A stretch of DNA of 64,000 nt from Adiantum capillus-veneris (taxonomy: Eukaryota > Streptophyta > Polypodiopsida > Polypodiales > Pteridaceae). The first letter of the stretch is position 1, and every line of letters starts with the position of its first letter. Below the pieces are notes generated by a model that was not told where the DNA came from, ran no database searches, and saw only the letters and a list, made by a program, of their open reading frames with translations. Below are positions 33,853 through 45,570 of this stretch, piece after piece. The stretch spans positions 70,683,410 through 70,747,409 of the forward strand of contig CM043960.1 of NCBI GenBank assembly GCA_014529385.2. Reading direction: 5' to 3'. The translations under genes were made by a program, and so were the position numbers.

Positions 33853-34793
33853 GGATCGTCTCGTGGAACGTGCAGGGACTAGGTGGGCCCCAGTTTCAGC
33901 GACAGCGGGGCCGATTGCGTCAGGAGCTTCAGCGTTGCCTTGTGGGAGGAGAGATTGATCTCCTTATGCTTCAGGAGCACCATTTTTCTGAGAGCCGCAT
34001 TCGGCGATGTGGTCAGATTTTGCGTGGACGTTATGGTACCTTTTGGTCAGCTGCTTTTGGACCTGGAGGCATCCAGGGTGGGGTATGTATGACTATTGCG
34101 GACTCATTGCAGCAGGCCATTGTGGGAAGAGGGATTATTGTGCCAGGCAAGGCTCAGTGGATTACTATGCAGGTTCAGGGTGGCCTTGTGGGATTCCTGA
34201 ACATCTATGCACCCAATGTGGCAAGTACTCGTGCAGAGTTTTGGTCACAGATTGTTGAGTCTTTGCCATAGGTTGACCATTGGTGTGTAGGAGGGGACCT
34301 CAACATGTTGAAGGACCCTTCTGAGAGGATCGGAGGTAGCCATGCTACTGTGCATGGAGTCGAGTTAGCAGCTTGGGAGAGGTTGTGTATGACTTTGAGG
34401 GTCTCGGATACATAGCAACATTCTGGCTTTGTGAGGCCTCCAGAGAGTCTTGCCTTCTCTAGATCGGACCGCAGAGTGGGAGGAGTGAATCTATCATGGA
34501 TAGATCGCTTATACACTAGTGACCACTTCAGTGACTTGGGGGGATCAGTGGGCATCCTGGCAGGGACATCCTTCTCGGACCATGCACCAGTGATCCTCAC
34601 AGTGGCAGACAGGCAGAGGAGTGGGAGCACGATGCTTCGCATCCCAGAGTGGGTCTTGTTGGACTCAACACTCAGAGAGAGGGTAGAGGCTCTCTGGACA
34701 GAGGGCATGGACAGCCAGACTCTACCTGCAGATAGAGTGGCCTTAGGCCTAGCTCAACTTAGCCACTTTTTTCTCCAGGAGTCTCTGGCTTGA
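33849..34793 (+). pseudogene. LINE ORF2 endonuclease domain
   Basis: The APE-type endonuclease begins MRIVSWNVQGLGGPQ (the Asn is catalytic). It continues with LLMLQEHHF (Glu), GFLNIYAPN, WCVGGDLNML (the D-x-N pair), WIDRLY and ending SFSDHAPVIL (Asp-His). All hallmark residues are present. TAG 34269 (LP-VDHW), TAG 34413 (SDT-QHSG) and TGA 34791 (SLA-RAAER) break the single frame; Gln or Arg fits at each. The enzyme would nick target DNA for target-primed reverse transcription. Confidence 0.85.
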
Positions 34794-36560
34794 CGGGCTG
34801 CAGAAAGAGAGGAGGAGCAGCGTCTCAAACGAGGCATTGCTTCACTACAGAGGATGCAAGAGCAACATCCAGACAGTCCATGGTTACATTTGCTTGCACA
34901 GAGGAGAGGCGTCATGAGTTTGTCTTTCACCGACAGGCATCTCAGTGGACTCAGGTGGGTGATAGAGTGTCATGTGCTTTTTTTGAGACAGTGGGACCTC
35001 GACACTCCCATGCCAAGGTCAATCAGTTGAAGAGACCCGATGGGTCAGTTGTTTGTGAGCCCAAGGATATGAGTGCAATTGCTACTGACTTTTATCGTGA
35101 GTTATTGTCGGGGGCTGAGCCCCAGTCAGAGCGACAGGATGCATGCAGGGAGCAGGTTTGGGCACAGATGCCTTGTCTTGTGATTGAGGAGATGCGCCAG
35201 AGGCTAGAGATGCCTCTTCAGCTTGAGGAGCTGCACACGGCTCTTAGGGCCCTCCCTCGCGGTAGCTGTCTAGGTGAGGATGCTGGGCTGACTCCCAGCT
35301 TCTTCTTGGAGCACTGGGACCTGCTTGGCCCAAATCTTTGTAGTGCCTTTCAGTACATTCTGCACACAGGAGTGATGCCGGATAGCATGAGTGAGGGCCT
35401 GATTTACCTCATTCCAAAGGAGGGTGGATCCTTGGATGAGATTCGACAATGGCGCCCCATCACCATCCTCAACTCAGCCTACAAAATTCTTGCCAAGGCT
35501 CTGAGCTTGAGGATTCAGCCACTTTTGGAGAGCCTTATACATGGGACTCAGACACGTTTTGTCAAGGAACGCAGTATCCTTGACAACATCTTCACTTTCT
35601 GGGAGGCTTCTGCCCTGGCATGGCTCTGTGGGGAGGACCTTGTGATTCTTCTTCTCGATTTTGAGAAGGCATACAACAGAGTTGACTGGGACTTTCTAGA
35701 GGGCACGCTACGTAGGATGGGCTTCTCAGATGCTTGGATCACAGGGGTGTCAGCTTTGTACAGACAAGCTCACAGTCAGGTGCTTTTGGCAGGAGGTAGA
35801 GGTGAGCGCTTCATGCTCACACGATCAGTCAGACAGGGTTGTCCTCTTGCCCCCTTTCTCTTTCTGTTCTATGCGGAGGTGATGAGCAGATTTTTGGTGT
35901 CACAGCAGGTTCGTCTGAGGGGCTTAGCACTCCCTATATGGGAAGATGAGCTTCTCGACGCTGAGTTTGCCCCGACGACTCAGCCTTGTACTTAGAGGGC
36001 TAGGAGGCCAATCTACACACATGTGAGCAGGATTTGGAGACCTTCTGCTGTGCATCAGGCGCACTGATCAACTGGAGAAAGACAATGGCTTTCTTGGTTG
36101 GCAGTGCTCCTCTGCCAGATTGGATATGCCAGGAGAGGGTTTCAGGTGGATTCCTCCAGGGACTGCATTTCGGTACTTGGGTTGTCAGGTTGGTTTGGAC
36201 TTGTCCCCCAAGCAGCAAATTGCTCCTCTTCTCTTGTCCATCAGGAGAAAGCTGCTACATTGGAGCTCAGCACGACTTTCGCAAGTAGTAGTTGCCAACC
36301 AGGTGTTGTTGGCGACTATGTGGTACATCACTTCTTGCTGGATCTTCTCGAGTTCTTGTATCAGCCAGGTAGAGAGGATGATCAGGAACTTCCTTTGGTC
36401 ACGTCGCGACACTCAGATTGCCCGAGCCAAGGTGGCTTGGCCGGTCATCAAACTTCCTTGTTCTCAAGGAGGGCTTGGGATCATTGAAAAAGCACAGCAG
36501 AGTAGAGCCCTTCTTGGGAAGTTCGTCATCAGAGGACTTCTTCCAGGGGAGGAGCCCTAG
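34794..36560 (+). pseudogene. LINE ORF2 reverse transcriptase, split active site
   Basis: After a frameshift near 34900 the RT reads FVFHRQASQWTQVGDR, LIYLIPKEGGSLDEIRQWRP, FVKERSILDNIF, LLLDFEKAYNRVDWDF and SVRQGCPLAPFLFLFYAEV. The palm box is broken: after TTT GCC two extra C bases (35972-35973) shift the frame, and GAC GAC TCA GCC (DDSA) follows in another phase. TAG 36001 sits in LEG-EANL. A further shift near 36120 leads to FRYLGCQVGLD, the thumb region, up to TAG 36558. No copy could be catalytically active. Confidence 0.85.
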
Positions 36561-38171
36561 AAGGAGTTCTTGCTGCAGAGGCTTCGTGCCAGGGTGCCTC
36601 AGTCAGGAGGCCCTTGGCAACCTTCGACCAGATGGATCTTTACAGAGTTGCGCCGAGTTGGTTGAGCAGGAGACTAGAGAACCAATTTGCCGTGAGTTTG
36701 CTTCGATCTTGGGAGCTCTTACGGCGTGGCCTAGAGCAGAGACAGCCGACGTGCACAGAGGAGTGCCTACGGCAGCCCCTCGTCTGGAACCCCATGGTTA
36801 GCACTCAGAGAGGCCACTTGGTTGGGAGTCGGCCTCATGTTTCTTAGGGTCCCATGGCAGCAGGTCCAACGCGCTCTCTAGGTGACTGGCTAGAGTTCAT
36901 AGGTTTGTCAGAGTAGGTGCAGGCTATCCAGCTACAGGGCATGAGAGGGGTGCAGAGCATGTGTCAGGACATCTCAGAGTCAGTTCAAATTGAGTGGCTC
37001 ACGCCTCTTGAGCCAGTAGCACCCCGGTGGATGGGAGCCTTCACACGACTGGAGGTTCTCATTTTAGTCAGGGCTTGCTCAGAGACTGTCCCAGCCCTGT
37101 TCTTCGAGCTTCAGGGTGGGGGACGATTACAGCGAGTTGCAGTAGAGGCCCCGCAGGTAGCAGAGTGTTGTTTCTAGAGGATCCGAGTTGTGGGCATCTG
37201 TTGGAGGACTTGCGTCATAGACCCTGACCTAGCAGCTCTTGAGACTGGACACTGGAGGCTATGGGCTTGGGAGTGTTGTCCACTAGCACAAGTACAGTCG
37301 GATCCTGGTCAGTGGCTATGGAGGGACCCCTTCTCTTCTGCAGACCGCCCAGGAGTCCCCTTCTTTCAGTACACTGTTCGCCTTGGACGTCATATACTTG
37401 CAGCACAGAGAGAGGCCCGCCCCACTGCAGCACATCATTGACAGGAGGAGGGCCTTAGTCGAGTTCTTGGCAACTTTTTGGTAGAGGCTGTGGGACTCCA
37501 GACAGCCGAGGCGCGTCACTTTGTTACAGTGGCTGGTTGCACAAAGAGCCACAGCAGTAGGGAGTTGGCTTGTGCATAGTGGGCTCTTGGCCGCATGTGC
37601 AGCCTGTGACCAGTTGGTGGAGAGTCAGCGTCACTGTCTTTGGGACTGTCCCTCGGCTCAGCAGGTGTGGCTACGAGATCTTCGGCTGATGCCTACCCTC
37701 ACCACGGCTCGACAGTACACTTGGGGGGCAGCGGATTGGTCCACCCTCACGGGTCCGGCACTTCAGTTTGAGCTATCTTCCACCAGCAGGATGATAGTGA
37801 TGCAAGGGGGGCGACCTACACTCCAGCCTGCTACAGAGCTTACCCCACAGGAGTGGTGCAGTGAGAGAGAGGAGTGTTGGGAGCTCATCAGCGGCCTAGC
37901 TCTCTGGCTCATCTAGCGGGCCCGTTTTTTCCGCATCTTTGAGGGTCGCCCTAGGCCACCAGCAGAGATTGTTCGTGACTTTTGGTTAGAGTTGACCCAT
38001 AGTCTCAGAGGACAGCTTGAGGGACTACAGGGCAGCTCCGACCACATGCGGGAGTGCCACGAGGCTTTCCTTCGACTCTGGCACCCTGGGCCTTTCTACA
38101 CCATAGTCCAGGGGGTGCTCAGATGGCACTACTGTCCACCTGTGTGGCTCTTCCCTCCTCCCATCTCTTGA
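36561..38171 (+). pseudogene. LINE ORF2 C-terminal region
   Basis: The region holds the decayed C-terminal domain of plant L1 ORF2, with a Cys/His motif near 37600 (CAACDQLVESQRHCLWDC). That motif is typical of the zf-RVT domain. The frame is lost and regained several times. TAG 37914 sits in WLI-RARFFRIF, after which the frame stays open to a TGA at 38169-38171, which I take as the natural end. About 140 bp of 3' untranslated region and the A tail follow. Confidence 0.7.
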
Positions 38172-38330
38172 TTTAGCCTCATTGTATATATGTTGTTTTT
38201 TCATTGGGAGAGTCTCCCCATCATGCTTGTTGTAGCCCTCTCTTGCAGAGGTGGATTCAGCCCTATGGGTAGTTTTCATTAACTAACAGAAGGATCTTTT
38301 TCTCGGAAAAAAAAAAGTTATGTTTGATGG

Positions 38331-38790
38331 AGATGAATCATCTTCAATAAGATCTTCCATTTGAATTGTGCTTGAGGACTTTGTGCTGTCGTCCGCCGCG
38401 GGTGACCATTGTTGGTCTTCATTCTTGGTTGTCTCTAAAGACTGCATCTTGTTTGCATTCTATATCTCTATCATCTTCTAGGCCATTGGCATTCCCATTA
38501 TGATGTTGTCTGGCATATCTTTTGTTGTGATCACGCAGAATTGAGCTATGATGATCTGTGAACTTACTTCAGTGGTGGTGGAGATGATTCCCCAGCATTC
38601 TGCTCGTTTGTTTCCTGATATGCTCACAAATTCAGGAGCATCTTCCAGGTGTGGTTGGCCACATCTTTTCCAAGTGCGAAAAGACATGAGGTTCTTGTCT
38701 AATTGAAAATCTAGCTTTACTTGAGTTTTTCTTCATTCTCACCAACAATGTTGCACTTGATCATCTCAGGATTTGTGTCTGAATTGACTT
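38331..38790 (-). pseudogene. First retropepsin-like domain of the remnant
   Basis: The minus strand reads VKLDFQLDKNLMSFRTWKR, SISGNKRAECWGII, IAQFCVITTKDMPDNIIMGM. This matches a retropepsin pattern: active-site loop, then a variable sheet, then the D-x-I-(M/L)-G flap. The residues after the catalytic Asp appear deleted, leaving D-K where D-T-G-A is usual. A linker (KMIEIQNANK and on) leads across the LINE insertion into a second retropepsin-like domain on the same strand. Two such domains in one reading direction are unusual. Confidence 0.5.
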
Positions 38791-40386
38791 CTTTGCTGTG
38801 GCAGCATCCTTTGGTTGAGATTTATCTGCATTCTCTTTTCTTTGACCACCTAATTCCGTTAATGTTGACTCGTATGACTATGATATTGCACTTTTTGTTT
38901 GCAATTGATGAGCATTATCTGCCTGCATTTGGGCAACTCTTGATCTTAATAGATCCACTGTACTTTCTGGCAGAATTTGTCTCTTTGGAGGAGATTTTGG
39001 TGGTGACCTTTGTGTATCCTTTTGGACTTTAGCTTTCATTGATTTTGAACTTTCTATCACGTGTTATGGTAGCTTGAGGCTTTGCATCATCTTCAGATAG
39101 TATTTGGCTTCAGTCGTACCATCCATATGGGTTTGTAGAATGTCTTGATCTTGTTGATATTTGTTACCATGTGCATCTCGATATGCATACGTAAGCTTGA
39201 TCGCATGTAACTGTTTGACCACTATGAGATTTGTTGGCTTTTGACTTTGACTTGTGGAGATCAGCTGAAAATTTTGTCGGCGCTGATGATCTTCATAGAA
39301 GTATTTGTCTGTAGATTCTGAGGGAACCTGGGTCAACTGGAAACCCAACAACCATATGATCTTTCAATGGTTTCTGCTTTGAAGGAGTTTGTTGATTAAA
39401 GGCTCTAGGGCTTCGAAATGGTGTAGCATTTCCTAGTACATAAGCTGAGCTTGATGAATTTGCAGCTCCCCCTTTCCTAGGGTGATCACTATAGCCTGCT
39501 TCATTATAAGAGTTCAAAATTTTTGGCTCTGATTTAGTCTCACCTTTTGGGACTGTGAAGGTACACTTTGAGTAGCAGTGTTGATTGTTGGAATCTGTAA
39601 AACTTCTGCATAGTTTCTTATGTATCTCTGTGAAACATGACAAATTATTCCCCAAGTTAAGCTATAGATAGCATTATCTTTTCCCTGATATTGTCTATCC
39701 CATGGGTCTCCTATGATATGAGATTTTGTGGTTGTAGGACCCAAGGCATCATAGATGCTAGACTCTCGTCTATATCTACACTATTTTGGTCAAAGTATAT
39801 GCTCATTTGGTTACAACATCAAAGCTTGATTTCTGATGGAGGAGAGTTTAGCTCCGAACAGATTTCTGGGTTCACTCGGGTAATATCCTTCAGCTCTAGA
39901 GAGGATGGGCTATAATAGATCCTTTCCTCTGAAATGAACCATCATTTTTTTCTCTATCACTAGACGCACTTCTATGAGCTGGTATGTGGGCCGTTCAAAC
40001 ATTGGTTGATCCTTGTACAGTTTCCCTTTTTGGTCTACATAGTGTGCATATGGATTATGTGTACCATACAAAGCTAACATCACTCTGTTTGATGTGTCCC
40101 TTAGACTCGTGAATGATTGCACACTTGTGGTAGTGGATGTAGAATCATTTGCAAACCTAATAGTCTTTTCAACATTCGGTGATATTTGGACACCTTGACC
40201 AAATTCATGTAGGAATTTTTTGTTCAAAGAATCAATTTTAAGCTTTTCAAGTTTCTGAGCATCTTCATGCTGATTTTGAACCTGCAGTGCTTTTACTGGT
40301 GCTTCTAATGGTAATGCAGAATCATCTTATTGCATTAAAAGTGACAAGTTAAATGCACTTACATCGAGATTTGCATTTCCAATTTA
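38791..40386 (-). pseudogene. Unassigned retroelement ORF pieces
   Basis: Several frames on the minus strand read as real but interrupted protein: NLIVVKQLHAIKLTYAYRDA, EVLQIPTINTATQSVPSQ, MSIYFDQNSVDIDESL, RVMLALYGTHNPYAHYVDQK, FERPTYQLIEVRLVIEKK. They lie between a zinc-knuckle segment upstream and a retropepsin-like segment downstream, so they occupy a gag or capsid position. I do not recognise the fold. A pararetrovirus-like capsid is an alternative I cannot exclude, but no movement-protein motif is seen. Confidence 0.4.
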
Positions 40387-41020
40387 CTATGTGCCTTGCT
40401 TGACAGTTGATGTGTCCTTGTTGTCTGGATTTCTTGGACTATCTTCAAAAAAATGTCCACCTTTTCGTCCACAATCTGAGCAATACTCCATGACTGGTGG
40501 TATTTCAACTCGCTCTATCATGTCAAGATCTAGCTGAGAAGTTTCTGCTTCTATGCTGGCCAAATTTTCGGCATTTTCTTTTAAAGCACTAAGCATCAAG
40601 TTGTAGAATGTTCTCTCTTGACCTTTCTACCGTCTTTGACTCGGTTCTCCAATTAGATTGGCTTCTATTGGTTGATCTGTTGGATTTTGCAATTCTGGTT
40701 CTTGACTATAGATCTGACCATTGTAATCCATGTACAATGCCTCTGATTGCACCAACTGTATGTTTGCTCGCTTGTGCAGATTTCTAGATAAACACTTGGG
40801 TTGACTTTTTAAACTTCTATTTGTACTTCATCTTTAAGCTTGCAATACCTAGCTCCACTGAAGTCTGTAAACATCTAGAAGTTCTCTAAATCTGGCTTTA
40901 CTCCGATCAATAGGATCGTGGCTCCTGTGTTGCTTTTGCTGCTCATCAAGTATCTATGGTCTTCTGAATCTGCATATAAGACTTTATCTCCATTGTAGCG
41001 ATATAGTTATAAAATCTGCT
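40387..41020 (-). pseudogene. Gag-like ORF with variant zinc knuckle
   Basis: The upstream part reads DKVLYADSEDHRYLMSSK, then LLIGVKPDLENF, a TAG, and MFTDFSGARYCKLKDEVQIE. The downstream part reads MLSALKENAENLASIE and the knuckle CSDCGRKGGHFFEDS, where the last ligand is Ser instead of Cys. Its CX2CX5HX4 spacing matches the knuckle of the gypsy Gag at 12.1 kb (CTQCCKKGGHFPEDC). The two blocks are therefore probably related. TAG 40891-40893 falls where Gln fits. Only the knuckle is recognised. Confidence 0.45.
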
Positions 41021-42456
41021 CTGTTGCAGTTGTACCTATGTTGTTACACTATTAGCTTGCTCTACTATACTTGAACTCTTGGCTCGACTTGAGTCCATGT
41101 TGACTGGTTTTGTAAAAACTGTCTCCTAGCAGATTTTGGTATTGATTAGCTGAATTTTTGCTGCTCGATTTTGATAAAACTGCTTATGCCAAAGCACTTC
41201 TACAGTTGATTGCTCTTTAGACTCTCAAGAGTTGATTAACTCTAGCTTGATAGTGTCAGAATTTATTTGGGCCTTTGAAATGATGAAAATCTGGGCTCTG
41301 TACAACGTAATCTGCAATCCACCATGATTTGTGCCCCTGTTCGTCCGATTTGAAGCTAATTTTTAGTGCAATTACTGCACTAGTCCATTTTTAGCACGGA
41401 AGATGTTGAAATGTGTCTGTCCCTCAAACGGCTTTGAGTTGGCTGTTTTCTCACTTTTTTCGATCATTTTTCTGCTTATCTAGTTCGCTTTACGGTGAGT
41501 GATTCTCTTGGCTTTGCTTTTCTTGACTTGCTCGATTTTACGTGCTATAATCTTCTCGACGGTGTGTTTTCTACTTTTCTGGCTCTTTCGACGACTTTCC
41601 TTTTATTTTTCTTAACTTTTTGTGAAATTTTAGTTTTTCTAAAAAAATGAGTATTTTTATGTTTTTTTGGGAAAAGTTTCAATTTAGGATTTTTTGTGTG
41701 AATTTTGTAAATTTTATGGATTTTTTTGAAGGTTTTATGAATTTTTTGATTTATTGTGATTTTTTCGATCACTTTTTGATTTTTTATGGATTTGTTTTGA
41801 GTTTTTATGAATTTTGTACAGTTTTTGTGATTTATCTATGACACTTTTCGGGAAATTTATGAATTTTCTTTGAGGTTTTTATTTTCTAAAAGTTTTTCAG
41901 TGATTTATCTGTGTCATTTTTATTTTGCATAAAATTTTTGTAGAGTTTTTGCTTTTTTTATAAAAAAATTGATGAGTTTCTTATTTCTTTGTAATTTTCT
42001 AAACCTTAAAAAAAAAATAAAAATTGAATTATTGGTTTTTTATTTTTATGTATTTTTAATTTTTGTGTTTTATTTATTTGTTATTTTTGTGAATTTTAAG
42101 AACCCTTTGAAAAAATACATATATTTAAATTAACTTATATGCAAGCTGTGGCGATGGCGACGGAGCTGCATTGGCGCGTGTTGGTCGACATGATGTCAAC
42201 GGGTTGACAGTGTTAACCAGCGAGACAGGGCCTGGCGCGCAGCATGAGACGAGGAGAGAAATACAGGGCTTGTCAGCGGCGACTGCGGCGGCAGGGCAGA
42301 GAGAGAAGAGAGAGGGTGTAGGTTTGGTGTGTGGACGCAAAGCGGGACAAAGAGGGTGTACGCACGTGTCTTGTTAGCATCGTCAGCGGCGGAAGGGGAG
42401 GGTGTGTGTGTGTTGAAAAGGACAAGGAGGGAGAGAGAGGTGGGTCACGGGTCATG

Positions 42457-42502
<46 letters not shown>

Positions 42503-44336
42503 TGAGGGTAAGTTAGAGAGAGACTGAATCACGTTAGAGAGGAGTTAATAATCGGAGAGAGATGAAGGAGAGGAGAGAGAAATGAGGAGTGGATAGAGTA
42601 GAGAGAGAGCGGGGAGGAGAGAGAGAGATAATAATCACGCTTTTTGGAGGGGGAGAGATTTTTTTTTTTTTTAATTTATTTATTTATTTTTATAAATTTG
42701 AACCTTAGAACCGCAAGGAGCCGTTCCCATCGCGAGCCCGCAACATTTTGTCTTCTCCGTCAAAATCCACAATCACCATTAAGTTTGCCACGAACATCGA
42801 CGTTGTATTGGACCGAGCGTCAAGGTTCAAAAATCCCATCGGTCCGCACTGAAGCTCAAAAATCGTTTTTTTTTAAATTTTCCCATGTCTAAAAGTGCCA
42901 AAGTTAGGCTGAAAATCACCCGAGAACACAAAAAATCATCAAAAAATTGGTAGAAAAATCCAAAAAATTCTAGAAATCTCTAATAATCATCGAAAATAAA
43001 AAATTGAACATGTTCGACACGCATAAGCACATAAAAAATTGCAGCTTTTATCGAAAAAGACAAAATCATCAAGTGGGTCCCTGGAAATAGTAAAATGTTC
43101 AAAATTTGGCGAACAATAGCCCTAATACACTCAAAATTAAGCCGTAAAAACGTGTTCACAACAGCTAGTAAAGATCACATGACATCAAATTTTTACAAAA
43201 TTAAGCAAAAATTACAAAAATTATTCAGAAAATATTATTTTTTAAAAAAAAATCTCCACACATAGGGGATTAATGCAGCCAAATAAAATCACAAAAAGCA
43301 CATCAATTCAATTGCCAAATAATTTGATCAATAAAATCCAAAATAGGCAATTAAATCAGCACAATTAGCGGCAAAATTATGTCAAAATTTGACGCATTTG
43401 GAGTGTAAATCACTCTTTTGAGCTCAAAAACTCAGCAATTAACCTTTACACACATCAAATATTCAATCAAAACATTGAATTGATCATGCACATTAAGCTT
43501 GTTTTAGGCACATGCACACTAATAAAATTGGCAGTTTTTACCAATCTTTAAGTGTGTACACAAAAGGGGTTAATCTTGTCGAAATTGCAATGTGATTTCA
43601 CAAGTTGGGCATGACCAAATCAATCATCACAATTGAAAAATAATTAAGCACATATTGATTTTTAGGTGCACAAACAAGGGCAAAATAGTGCACACACACC
43701 TAATATTTGCCTTGCACACACTCAATTAGAATGCACACACACTTGATTTTAGTGCATACACACTTGCAGTTGACCATTCAAGCATGCAATTAGATCAATT
43801 AGGCACACAATTAGCAACGCACACTCACCAATTAGCAATTGAACTTATCAATTTCATACGCCACCAACTTTGAAAAATTTCGGCATTACGACGGCATGAA
43901 AACAAACAATCAAAAATTTTCAAACCATAACATAGCATTGACATTGCATTGCAATTAACATAGCATCAACATTGCATTGGCATTGACATTACATTGCATC
44001 ATTGTGGAATCTCTACACAATTCTACACATGTTAGGGAGGTTGAGAATACCACCTTGATTACCTTTCCAATGAAAATCGGTTGAATGGTTGAAAGCTCCA
44101 ATCCTTGGTAGAAAATTATGTTGTAAGTTAGCAAAAATTAGTGAAATTAGCAAGGGGTTAGTGTGAAATTAGAATGTGTAAACACACGATTGGCAAGATA
44201 CGATGACAAATTAGGGAAAAATAAACACATTTCTTCATTCACGCACATCCAAAATCCACAAAACCATAAACACACAAGTGAAATTAGTGAGAAATCACAT
44301 CCAATTATGCCACAATTACACTAGCGTAGGCCATCG
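41021..44336 (-). other. Long untranslated leader, low complexity
   Basis: About 3.3 kb lie between the primer site and the first coding-like sequence of the minus-strand element. It contains a T-rich block (41450-42115; A-rich in sense), a purine block with (AG)20 at 42460-42499, an AT-rich block, and a short ACATTGCATTG-type repeat near 43930-44000. No ORF of note is present. Very long leaders are known in several plant Ty3 lineages. Confidence 0.5.
42460..42499. repeat. (AG)20 microsatellite
   Basis: A pure dinucleotide run lies within a purine-rich block that continues with interruptions to about 42640. On the element's sense strand it is (CT)n in the leader. Confidence 0.9.
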
Positions 44337-44354
44337 TCCCCGGCAACAGTGCCA
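44337..44354 (-). promoter_or_regulatory. tRNA-Asp-type primer-binding site
   Basis: The minus strand reads TGGCACTGTTGCCGGGGA, two transitions from the consensus TGGCGCCGTTGCCGGGGA complementary to plant tRNA-Asp. It lies two bases inside the LTR end. This primer type is usual in plant Ty3/gypsy elements and fixes the LTR to its right as a 5' LTR. Confidence 0.85.
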
Positions 44355-44356
44355 AA

Positions 44357-45317
44357 TGTTGGGGGCTTTCATCGTTTCATAGCTCCAATGACCAACAAAA
44401 TTATCAATCTGGAGGGATGAGATACCTGGCTAGGGCATGGAAATACTCACATGATTAGTGAGCTAATCATGGCAACATGAATGGTTGACTCTATGAGGTG
44501 AGCTTCTGGACATATGGAGGAGCTAAGCCACAATGATGGGCAATCTCCACATCCACTTCCCTTCACATCCAATCAACCCAATCACACACACTAAGGATTG
44601 CAAGACACACAAAACACTAATCCTATCATGCAACACACTAATCACAAGCGCACACACATAGATCTATCGAGCACCACACTCCAATCAACCCTACATGCAC
44701 ACACAAGCTAGAGAGACAATCACACAAGATTAGAGAGGGATTAACCACTAATTAGTTACGATCTGCTAATCAAAGCATCATTAGCAATCACAAGAAGCAT
44801 GAGAGAGGCAGAGTGAAAGAGAATTAAGCATTGATTAGTGTTAACGAAGTCACATGAACAAGGAGAAGCTTAAGGAATCCATAGCCACACACTCTCACCA
44901 AAGAGTGCTCTCAACAAATGAGCTTGAGAACCCTATATTTCTTTTATGCACTGCCTTATATACCTAGGGTAAAAATATGAAATGTCTAGGAATCCAAGGC
45001 CTTTAGGGCTCCACCACTTATTGAATCGGCAACCTAAGCACACTAACTGACATGTTCTTTATAGCTCAAAACTCCCATTGAGCCCGTAACACATTAAAAA
45101 TATTACAATGGCTTGAAATAAATCGGGAATTTACAATACGTGGCCATTTTGGGAAAATGTGTAACTCCAATCTTTACTGCTTCTTTGTATTTATCCTCAA
45201 AGTGCATCTGTAAGGCTTGGGCCTTTAGCAGCTTCTGTTAACTGACATTGACTCAGTTGACACCTCTGTAGATTAAGGGTTTCTAACTCTTGTTTGAGAG
45301 TCAACAAGGTGTCAACA
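44357..45317 (-). repeat. 5' LTR of the minus-strand gypsy element
   Basis: The 961-bp repeat begins TGTTGGGGGC and ends GGTGTCAACA, with inverted TGTTG/CAACA termini. A TATA box on the minus strand (GGTATATAAGG, 44954-44964) suits a promoter for the coding blocks to the left. The 3' partner was not found in the window. The flank to the right is a fragment of another gag gene. Confidence 0.75.
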
Positions 45318-45570
45318 ATAGGGTCATTCACAAGCACAGTGGGCAAAGAGTTACTTGGAGAACCAGAAAACTATAGACTGGCATTTTCAATTCTTGTGGC
45401 AATCACAACAAAATCATCCATGGTAGCTTCATCCCGTAAGGTTTCTCGAAGATTCTATTGAGTCAAAGCAGGCAAGGCCTTTTCCGCCCTTTTCTTGATC
45501 ATAAAATCTCCCAATTGTTGGGGTAACCTGGCTACGAGGGATCTAGCCTAGGTCATCAGTTTGGTGAAGG

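Larger units (their letters stand above)
31687..38316 (+). mobile_element. L1-type LINE, full length, plus strand
   Basis: A 6.6-kb, visibly GC-richer unit carries ORF1 and ORF2 and ends in a 10-A tail. It is flanked by GTTATGTTTGATGG at 31673-31686 and 38317-38330 (16 bp if two ambiguous A are counted). It inserted into the linker of the minus-strand retropepsin ORF, and its removal restores that frame (DDSSPSNITSKELK). ORF1 is of the plant L1 type and ORF2 carries endonuclease, RT and a terminal Cys/His motif. Nine in-frame TAG codons, at least one TGA and several frameshifts disable it. Confidence 0.95.
7905..45317 (-). mobile_element. Minus-strand Ty3/gypsy assemblage, nested insertions
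   Basis: The 5' LTR with an adjacent tRNA-Asp-type primer site is at the right end. Coding pieces run leftwards: unusual gag/zinc-knuckle ORFs, retropepsin-like pieces, a standard gag, RT remnant, RNase H, integrase and a last retropepsin-like ORF. Four insertions of about 23 kb in total (a short-LTR element, copia 1, copia 2 and an L1 LINE) split it. Host sequence amounts to about 14 kb. It could be one very large element or two related remnants in the same orientation. Two zinc-knuckle regions and two separated retropepsin ORFs favour two remnants, but no internal LTR is seen. The 3' LTR was not found. Confidence 0.6.

Noticed and set aside
38331-41020. Endogenous pararetrovirus (Caulimoviridae)
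   Set aside because: Capsid-like and protease-like pieces prompted the idea, but no movement-protein or pararetroviral RT motif is visible, and the adjacent LTR with tRNA-Asp primer site points to a Ty3 element.
7905-45317. A single intact giant gypsy element
   Set aside because: Two zinc-knuckle regions and separated retropepsin ORFs, with a second Gag start at 24483, make one continuous element uncertain. Kept as an assemblage.
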